This document shows positions 58,237-64,000 of a stretch of 64,000 bases of DNA, in pieces. Positions within the stretch are counted from its first letter, which is position 1, and each line of letters starts with the position of its first letter. The notes beneath the pieces were generated by a model. That model saw only the letters and a program-made list of their open reading frames with translations, made no database searches and was not told the origin of the DNA. The translations under genes and the position numbers were made by a program. This stretch comes from an uncultured Sutterella sp. (GTDB lineage Bacteria > Pseudomonadota > Gammaproteobacteria > Burkholderiales > Burkholderiaceae_F), in assembly GCA_905213905.1 (NCBI GenBank), contig CAJMKD010000002.1:191865-255864 (forward strand), read 5' to 3'.

Positions 58237-60255
58237 TCAGGCGTTTTCTTCAGGAAGCGCCTTGGCGACGATCTCCGCAATGTCTTCAACAACGATCTCG
58301 TCGCCGTCCTTTCGCATGGCTTTGCCGGACTCGAGCATCGTCAAGCAGTGCGGGCAGGCAACTGCAATGTGCTTGGCGCCTGTTTCGCGCAGTTCAGCAA
58401 TGCGGATCACATTGGGCTGATGCTTGCCGAGGCGGGCTTCGCTCCACATTTGGCCGCCGCCGGCGCCGCAGCAGAACGTCAGTTCACCATTTTCCCGCGG
58501 GTCGACGGTGCGCGTGCAGGCCGCTGCAAGCACGGCCCGGGGTGCTTCGGTAACGCCATTGAGCCGCGCCAGGTAGCAGGGATCGTGGTAGACCGTGAGC
58601 TCCGACGAGGGGGCGAGATTGGCCGGGAGTTTTCCTTCATCGATCAGCGAACGGATGAAGCTCGCGTGGTCAATGACTTCGAAAGTGCCGCCCTCAAAGG
58701 CCGGATACTCATTTTTGAGCGTGTTGAAGCAGTGCGGGCATGCGGTCAGAATGCGGTCAAAATCGTAGCGCGCGAAGTTTTCAATGTTTTCGACGGCGGC
58801 TGTTTGGTAGAGGTATTCCTCGCCGAGGCGCCGAGCAAATTCTGCGTGGCAGCGTTCTTCGGCCATGACGGCGAAGTCGATGCCAGCGGCCCGGAGAATC
58901 TTCACCATCGCGCGGGCGATTTTGCGGGCGCGGCGGTCATAGCTCGCAGCACATCCCACCCAGTAGAGCACGTCGTAGTGCCGGCCTTCTTCAGCAACGG
59001 GCAAGTCAAGATCCTTCGCCCAGTCAAGGCGTTCATAAGGGTCAAGCCCCCAGGGGTTGCCGACCGAGGCCGTATTTTCAAGCGCAGTGGCTGCGCCTTC
59101 GGGGAATTCACCCTGCTCGAGCGCCAGGTGGCGGCGCATGGCGACAATGAAGTCGGGCGTCTGAATCTGAGCCGGGCAAATGCGCGCGCAGGCCCCGCAG
59201 GTTGTGCAGGAGAAAAGCTCTTCACGCGTGACGACATCTCCGACGAGCGACTTGCCGTCGTCTGCGCCGCGATCAACTTCAGCGGCTCGGTCACGCAGTT
59301 TCATGATGATCGTGCGGGGCTTGAGAGGAGTGCCCGCGCGCACGGCCGGACAAACGGCATCGCAGCGGCCGCATTCGGTGCAGCCGTCGAGCGTTGCGCG
59401 ATCGCGCCACGTCAGCTGTTCGATCTTGGAAAGGCCGAACGTCTCCTGTTCTTCAATGTTTTCGATCTTCGGCAGACGTCCGATTGGGGCAGGTTTCCTG
59501 ACATAGATCGAAACGGGCGTGCGATAGATGTGAGCGTAATAGGTGAGAGGAACAGCCGCGATGAAAGCGAGCGCCGAAATGCCATGAATGGTCCAGATCC
59601 AGACATGGGCCGATTCAAGTCCCTCCGAGCCGAACATGCGCAGCAGAAGCGAGGCGCAGATCGAGCCCACGGGCGAGTAGTCGATCCAGAGCGGCTGCTG
59701 CACAGCAAGGCGAAGCCCTTCGACAAGGTAGCCCGTGATGACGACGAAGGCGAGAGAAAGGTACGCGCAAAGGAAGCGCTTGTCGCGCGGCAGATTGCTG
59801 GGCGCAACGTAGCGTCGCCAGACGCCGATGGCGATGGCTGCAAGAACGGCTACGCCTGCAGTGTCAAGCACAAGCTTGTAGATCAGGTAGATGTTGCCCT
59901 TCAAGAACTGTTCGCCGAAGACATAGTGACCGATGTCCCAGTCAAGCGTAGCAGCGGCTGTGCCGAGGAAGAGGAAGAAGAAGCCGAGCACAAGAACGGC
60001 ATGCACGCGGCCGGCCGACGTTTCACGTATGCGCTTCTGGAGGACGACTTCATTCACCAGTCGATCTCTGCGGCTCTTATCTGCCGGCAGCGCTTCCGGC
60101 GCACCGCGCTTCCAGCGCTTGACGTTTTTCCAAATCCCCCACGCGCAAAGAAGAACGGCGAGGATCCCGAAGATGTAGACGCCGATCTCTCCCCAGAGCG
60201 GCACGTTCCAGAAGGCGGGCCGAACAGGCATGTCGACGGGCAATGGCGAAGTCAT
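58237..60255 (-). CDS. Membrane-bound iron-sulfur reductase (HdrDE/EMO-like fusion)
   Basis: 672 residues. N-terminal NarI-like membrane domain with about six helices and candidate heme-ligating histidines (GRVHAVLVLGFF, WTIHGISALAF); then two 4Fe-4S motifs CTECGRCDAVCP and CTTCGACARICP, and a C-terminal pair of Cys-rich HdrD-like modules (ACPHCFNTLKNEYP, TFCCGAGGGQMW, ACPHCLTMLE). The architecture matches membrane reductases linked to electron-transfer flavoprotein (ETF:menaquinone oxidoreductase type) in anaerobes and betaproteobacteria. No etfAB genes are adjacent, so the electron donor is inferred only. GAGAAC lies just before the ATG. Confidence 0.85.
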   Translation of the reverse strand: MTSPLPVDMPVRPAFWNVPLWGEIGVYIFGILAVLLCAWGIWKNVKRWKRGAPEALPADKSRRDRLVNEVVLQKRIRETSAGRVHAVLVLGFFFLFLGTAAATLDWDIGHYVFGEQFLKGNIYLIYKLVLDTAGVAVLAAIAIGVWRRYVAPSNLPRDKRFLCAYLSLAFVVITGYLVEGLRLAVQQPLWIDYSPVGSICASLLLRMFGSEGLESAHVWIWTIHGISALAFIAAVPLTYYAHIYRTPVSIYVRKPAPIGRLPKIENIEEQETFGLSKIEQLTWRDRATLDGCTECGRCDAVCPAVRAGTPLKPRTIIMKLRDRAAEVDRGADDGKSLVGDVVTREELFSCTTCGACARICPAQIQTPDFIVAMRRHLALEQGEFPEGAATALENTASVGNPWGLDPYERLDWAKDLDLPVAEEGRHYDVLYWVGCAASYDRRARKIARAMVKILRAAGIDFAVMAEERCHAEFARRLGEEYLYQTAAVENIENFARYDFDRILTACPHCFNTLKNEYPAFEGGTFEVIDHASFIRSLIDEGKLPANLAPSSELTVYHDPCYLARLNGVTEAPRAVLAAACTRTVDPRENGELTFCCGAGGGQMWSEARLGKHQPNVIRIAELRETGAKHIAVACPHCLTMLESGKAMRKDGDEIVVEDIAEIVAKALPEENA

Positions 60256-60397
60256 TGTTCTCAGATCTATTGAGTGTTTGGGTCAAAGGAATGCGGGGCA
60301 TTTTAGCGGGCGTACTAACGGAAGGAACAGCCCGCCGATCAGGGTTTTCGGCGCTACCTCCAGCGGGAGATGCCGCTGGGCGCGCTTGGGAGAAACG

Positions 60398-60425
60398 AAA
60401 AAAGCCCAGCATTTCGCCAGGCTTT
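60398..60425 (-). terminator. Terminator of tRNA-fMet
   Basis: AAGCC/GGCTT with an imperfect inner stem, read leftward into six T and then CG. It lies 30 bases past the tRNA 3' end, before the iron-sulfur reductase gene. Confidence 0.75.
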
Positions 60426-60454
60426 CTCTACCGAGTTCGTCGATACTCGGAAAT

Positions 60455-60531
<77 letters not shown>

Positions 60532-60861
60532 GCAATTCTGTTCGCTGTTCATCAGCGAGGATTTGATTATGCAATACCATCGCATGATCGTCAAGAGTTT
60601 GGCATGAAATTTGCTGTAAAAGAAGTATAAATACTTATATTTTGACATAATCGAAGGCGGTGGCGGTATTGTTGTACCTACTAAGAGATAATCGAAAGGT
60701 ATTGCGAGTGCAGACAAGGCTATAATGAAATGTTTTTAGAGAAGCGGCAGCTGACCGCAGAGCTGCGGCCGGATGCGTACGCGCGCCAGCCGCGATGACG
60801 CGCCCGCTGGGGTGCGCTCTTCGCCGGCAACGCCGCCACAACCCCACCCATCAGGAATTTC
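60532..60861. other. Intergenic region between tRNA-fMet and pyrD
   Basis: 330 bases with no gene. The part next to the tRNA is AT-rich and should hold the tRNA promoter; TTGACATAATCG near 60644 resembles a -35 but no well-spaced -10 goes with it. The pyrD promoter candidate is listed separately. Confidence 0.4.
60721..60726 (+). promoter_or_regulatory. Candidate -10 box for pyrD
   Basis: A perfect TATAAT 136 bases upstream of the pyrD ATG, with only weak -35 resemblance at standard spacing. Plausible but unproven. Confidence 0.45.
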
Positions 60862-61917
60862 ATGTCGCTCTATCCTCTTGCCCGCCGCGTGCTTTTTTCC
60901 ATGAATCCGGAAATGGCACATCACGTGATCATGTCCAATCTCGATTGGATCGTGCATTTGGGACTTCACAAGCTCATCACGCATTTCCCCGACGACGACC
61001 CCGTTGAAGTGATGGGGATCCGCTTTCCGAACACCATCGGGCTGGCGGCCGGCATGGACAAGGACGGCGAACGCGTGAGCGCTTTCGGCGGTCTCGGCTT
61101 CGGCCACGTCGAAATCGGCACGATCACGCCGCTCGCGCAGCCGGGCAATCCGAAGCCGCGCCTTTTCCGCTTGATTCCGGCCGAAGGCGTGATCAATCGC
61201 ATGGGCTTCAACAACGAAGGCGTCGATAAGGTGCTCGAGAATCTTCGCAGCGCCGATGCTTTCCGCCTGCGCGGCGGTGTTCTCGGCATCAATATCGGCA
61301 AGAATGCCGTGACGCCCATCGAAAATGCGCTTTCCGACTACGAAAAGTGCCTTGACAAGGTTTACGACCACGCCGATTACATCGCGATCAACATTTCCTC
61401 GCCCAACACGAAGAATCTTCGCACGCTCCAGGGGGCCGGCGAGCTCGATCATCTTGTCAAGGGGATTGTTGACCGCCGAGCCATGCTCAAGGAAGCGCGC
61501 GGCGGCAAGCATGTGCCGATCGCCGTCAAGCTCGCGCCGGATCTTGAAAACGACGACATTCTTCGCTGCGTTGATACGCTGATTGAAAACGGCATCGACG
61601 GCGTGATCGCCACCAATACGACGATTTCGAGAAAGCGCGTCCAGGGTCTCGAGCACGCTGAAGAAACGGGCGGCCTTTCTGGTGCGCCCTTGCGTGACCG
61701 TTCGACGGAGGTTGTCCGGCTCATCGCTGAACACGTCAAAGGCGCAATTCCGATTATTGCTTCCGGCGGCGTCATGACAGGTGCAGATGCCGTTGAAAAG
61801 CTCGAGGCAGGCGCAAAGCTCGTTCAGCTCTTTACGGGCTTTATCTACAACGGGCCGAAGCTTGTCGCGGACTGCGTTGAAGCCAATGCTGCCTATCGCA
61901 AGAGAGTGGCCGGCTAA
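60862..61917 (+). CDS. pyrD: Dihydroorotate dehydrogenase (quinone), class 2
   Basis: Oxidises dihydroorotate to orotate at the inner membrane, passing electrons to quinones. The 351-residue protein has the class 2 N-terminal membrane-binding helices (MSLYPLARRVLFSMNPEMAH), then GLAAGMDKDGE, GFGHVEIGTITPLAQPGNPKPR, NRMGFNN, the catalytic-loop NISSPNT (Ser base), AVKLAPD and ASGGVMTGADAVEKL. AGGAATTTC precedes the ATG. Confidence 0.96.
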   Translation: MSLYPLARRVLFSMNPEMAHHVIMSNLDWIVHLGLHKLITHFPDDDPVEVMGIRFPNTIGLAAGMDKDGERVSAFGGLGFGHVEIGTITPLAQPGNPKPRLFRLIPAEGVINRMGFNNEGVDKVLENLRSADAFRLRGGVLGINIGKNAVTPIENALSDYEKCLDKVYDHADYIAINISSPNTKNLRTLQGAGELDHLVKGIVDRRAMLKEARGGKHVPIAVKLAPDLENDDILRCVDTLIENGIDGVIATNTTISRKRVQGLEHAEETGGLSGAPLRDRSTEVVRLIAEHVKGAIPIIASGGVMTGADAVEKLEAGAKLVQLFTGFIYNGPKLVADCVEANAAYRKRVAG

Positions 61918-61985
61918 AATAGGCTTGTGGTCAGTAGGGCGCGCCAAGCGCCGCTAAAGCTGGACCGCTCGATAAATGGGCCTTG

Positions 61986-62027
61986 AAGCGCGCTGACCGG
62001 AAAGTCGTCGGCGCGCTTTTCTATTTC
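61986..62027 (+). terminator. Terminator of pyrD
   Basis: AAGCGCGCTGAC/GTCGGCGCGCTT (61986-61997/62007-62018, one G-T pair) is followed by TTCTATTT, about 70 bases past the pyrD stop. Confidence 0.8.
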
Positions 62028-62074
62028 TCACTGCTGCAGCGTGCCGGCGCTGCTGCATAAATGATGGAGAGTGA

Positions 62075-62611
62075 ATGCGGACTTTCGTTTCCTTGAGTCT
62101 TCCTGAAGAGCGGCGCGCCCGCCTCCTGAAGCTCCTCAATGACATGCGCGCGCAGGGCGCTCTCAAGGGGCGTGCCGTTCGTGCGGAAAACATGCACCTC
62201 ACGCTCGCCTTCATTGGCGACATTGATCCCGCGACGGCACAAAGGGTAGCTGCTCGGATTGCTGAGATTGAGCCTGTCGCACTCAGGTTTGAGTTTTCTC
62301 ATACGGGTGCATTCCGCAGCGGCGTTTTGTGGGCAGGGCTGGAAGAAAAGGCTGTTCTGGAGGAGCTTGTCGGAACCGTTCGGCAAATGTTGGACGATGA
62401 AGGCGTCTCGTACGATCCGAAACCTTTTCGCGCCCACGTAACGCTTGCGCGTGCTTGGCGCGGCAGCGTGCCTGCGCATTTGCGGGACCTGCATAGCGGC
62501 AAGCTCGGCGAACCGCAGCCGGCGCTTTTGCCGGTCAAGCCTGTTTTGATGGAGACCGTATGGCTCGAAACGGGCGGCGTCGAGTACCGCCCCGTGAAGC
62601 CGGCGGCTTGA
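62075..62611 (+). CDS. thpR: RNA 2',3'-cyclic phosphodiesterase (LigT/ThpR)
   Basis: Hydrolyses 2',3'-cyclic phosphates of RNA ends. The 178-residue 2H-fold protein has the two catalytic motifs HLTLAFIGDI and HVTLARAW (His-x-Thr-x) at about residues 41 and 131, and the typical N-terminus MRTFVSLSLPEERRARLL. Convergent with the membrane protein gene that follows. Confidence 0.92.
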   Translation: MRTFVSLSLPEERRARLLKLLNDMRAQGALKGRAVRAENMHLTLAFIGDIDPATAQRVAARIAEIEPVALRFEFSHTGAFRSGVLWAGLEEKAVLEELVGTVRQMLDDEGVSYDPKPFRAHVTLARAWRGSVPAHLRDLHSGKLGEPQPALLPVKPVLMETVWLETGGVEYRPVKPAA

Positions 62612-62631
62612 AGTCGCGCTTCGTTAATGCA

Positions 62632-63537
62632 TCAGCCTGCGCTTTCGGCCGTGACCCCGAGAGATATGAAGCAGCCAGCGCGGGCGCGAGCGGCATATAG
62701 GCGAAGCACGCAGTAGCGTCCGCTTGCCTCAGAGACATCGGCCGTGCCAAGAAACTGACCTGCGGCGGACAAAACAGGATACGTGCGTTCTGCGTCAAGC
62801 ACTTTTTTGGGATCTGCGCAGTAGAGCAGCGTGTCGTCGCCGGCATCCTTTGTGTGATAGACGCGAAGATAGCCGCGATCTGCAAGCGCCGCGGCAAGGA
62901 GGCGCTTCACAACAAAATACGCGGCTCCGAAAAGCAGGGCGACGGCGAGTAGTGCGAGCGAAGCGTCGATGGGGGCTATGCTGAGAAACTTTAGGAGAAG
63001 CGATCGGCTGTTTTCTTCGAGGGCTTCCTGCGAGGCAAAGACGTCGATGCGGGTTTGTCCGAGCGGAAGCGCCCAGCCGGAATCCGCCAGCGTGAGGCTC
63101 AGCTGGTAAACGCCAGGGGAAGCAGGAGGCAATATTTGGAGAATGGCGTGCCACTGCGGCGCGCTGCCAAAAAAGCTTTCTCGAACCTCAAAGCGCTCAA
63201 CGAGGATGAGTGCCGTATCCGGTTCGAGCGAAGCAAGAAGAGAAGGGGACGCGACCTTCGTGTGCAGCGGCAGCGACCCGGAAAGCGGGAATGTTTTAGC
63301 CGGCAGGACGCTCGTGACGGCATCGGGCGCAAAAAAGCGTTCGGCGATTGCGTCGAACGAAGCAAGCAGGCCTAGAAAGACGGCGAGACAGGCGACAGCT
63401 GCAAAAGCATTTCGCACGCTGACAAGCGAGCGGATACGGGCAGGCAGTTCCGTCTGTCGATTCTTATACATAAGTCGTCGAAGTACTGGCGCTGAAAATC
63501 TGAATCCTCGGCGCGCAGTCAGCACGCCATCGGCCAT
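62632..63537 (-). CDS. Hypothetical membrane protein
   Basis: I do not recognise this 301-residue protein. It has a basic N-terminus, a membrane helix at about residues 43-62 (NAFAAVACLAVFLGLLASF), an extracytoplasmic region of about 120 residues that looks beta-rich (VYQLSLTLADSGWALPLGQTRID), a second helix near 190-212, and a cytoplasmic C-terminal domain of about 85 residues. The start may also be the ATG at 63471. No operon partner. It precedes the rRNA operon in the opposite direction. Confidence 0.65.
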   Translation of the reverse strand: MADGVLTARRGFRFSAPVLRRLMYKNRQTELPARIRSLVSVRNAFAAVACLAVFLGLLASFDAIAERFFAPDAVTSVLPAKTFPLSGSLPLHTKVASPSLLASLEPDTALILVERFEVRESFFGSAPQWHAILQILPPASPGVYQLSLTLADSGWALPLGQTRIDVFASQEALEENSRSLLLKFLSIAPIDASLALLAVALLFGAAYFVVKRLLAAALADRGYLRVYHTKDAGDDTLLYCADPKKVLDAERTYPVLSAAGQFLGTADVSEASGRYCVLRLYAARARAGCFISLGVTAESAG

Positions 63538-63684
63538 TTGATTCTATGTGGCGGCTCAGATATCGGATCGCTTCCTACTGAGCAGTCTTCCCGATGTGCG
63601 CTGACTGCTCGCAAGAAGCTGTGGATTGCGAGAAAGGGGAAGACGCCAAAGCGAATCCCTTTCAAGTTTTGCAGGATGAGTGCT

Positions 63685-63713
63685 TGACAAGATCGGGAGA
63701 AATGTGCACAATA
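63685..63713 (+). promoter_or_regulatory. rRNA operon promoter P1 (candidate)
   Basis: A perfect -35 TTGACA (63685-63690) and CACAAT (63708-63713) with 17-base spacing, about 100 bases upstream of a stronger promoter. Tandem promoters are usual for rRNA operons. Confidence 0.65.
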
Positions 63714-63787
63714 CGCAACCTCGCCGCTCGAGAGGGCAGCGAAAAAGAGCGAACGAAAGAAAATTTTAAAAGTTCTTCAAATTGCTC

Positions 63788-63816
63788 TTGACAAGCAGAA
63801 CTGATTTCGATATGAT
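63788..63816 (+). promoter_or_regulatory. rRNA operon promoter P2
   Basis: Perfect -35 TTGACA (63788-63793), 17-base spacer and TATGAT (63811-63816), with an AT-rich UP-like stretch at about 63757-63780. Transcription should start near 63823. Confidence 0.88.
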
Positions 63817-63827
63817 CTCAATTCTGC

Positions 63828-63860
63828 GCTGAACGAAAAGTTCAGCAGTTCTTTAAAAAT
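63828..63860 (+). promoter_or_regulatory. boxB-boxA antitermination leader of the rRNA operon
   Basis: Hairpin GCTGAAC-GAAAA-GTTCAGC (63828-63846) is boxB-like and is followed at once by GTTCTTTAAAAAT (63848-63860), matching rRNA boxA. The remaining leader runs to the window end; the 16S start (AGAGTTTGATC) is not reached. Confidence 0.85.
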
Positions 63861-64000
63861 TCGATTCAACGAACCGATAAGCGTGAACGTCGTAGACGGA
63901 AGCGTTCCGGAAGGAAAGCTCTCAAATTTTACGAGTTCGCGCTTTGATGGAAAGCCGAAAGACGAAAGTTAATCTTTCTCTTTCAATTCCGGCGAAGAGC

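Noticed and set aside
58348..60273. Long plus-strand open frame opposite the iron-sulfur reductase (641 codons)
   Set aside because: It mirrors a well-supported gene with recognisable motifs; its own translation has no family features and comes from GC-rich codon use.
63594..63791. Short open frame before the rRNA operon
   Set aside because: It runs through both rRNA promoters, has no ribosome site and is not protein-like.

Overview
The window looks like a chromosomal segment of a betaproteobacterium of the order Burkholderiales, most like gut Sutterellaceae (Sutterella or Parasutterella relatives). Grounds: moderately high GC (about 57% by eye), betaproteobacterial gene orders (holC-valS; yicC-gmk-rpoZ-spoT; rpsO-pnp-tpiA-secG-tRNA-Leu; glnA-ntrB-ntrC), a tripartite tricarboxylate transporter operon, a secreted fumarate-reductase-like flavoprotein, and Crp/Fnr and PAS-kinase regulators. 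The genus call is inference; most of the window is ordinary housekeeping chromosome.

Layout. 1-8 kb: holC, a small helical protein and the start of valS; tRNA-Ala; greB; the leftward yicC-gmk-rpoZ-spoT cluster. 8-16 kb: rightward rph-rdgB-hemW, then a nitrogen unit with an NtrC-type site and a near-perfect sigma-54 promoter ahead of glnA, followed by ntrB and ntrC. 15.6-20.3 kb: rfbB, an RlmN/Cfr-family radical SAM protein, and an AT-rich pair (small membrane protein, phosphoethanolamine-transferase-like enzyme). 20.3-26.1 kb: tctCBA, a PheC-like binding-fold protein and xthA. 26-32 kb: argF facing tRNA-Gln/tRNA-Leu, secG, tpiA, pnp and rpsO. 32-40.6 kb: a polar amino acid ABC permease and binding protein without an ATPase, dnaQ, tRNA-Gly, prlC, folD and the flavoprotein.

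40.8-45 kb is the accessory island: one IS110-family transposase gene broken by an in-frame stop, one intact IS110-family gene, and long non-coding stretches with strong palindromic hairpins on both sides of the intact gene. It is followed by a Crp/Fnr-like regulator, a glycosyltransferase and a PAS sensor kinase/FixJ-type regulator pair. 50.8-64 kb: rpiA, yggX, hrpA, pbpG, a membrane iron-sulfur reductase, tRNA-fMet, pyrD, thpR, an unknown membrane protein, and finally the promoters and boxB-boxA leader of an rRNA operon whose 16S gene lies beyond the window.

The clearest functional circuit is nitrogen control: NtrB and NtrC, encoded next to glnA, should activate the sigma-54 promoter of glnA through the upstream site. 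The most promising unexplained sequence is the IS110 region: IS110/IS1111 elements carry guide-RNA-like non-coding RNAs and often insert into palindromes, and the two similar hairpin modules around the intact transposase could be either.
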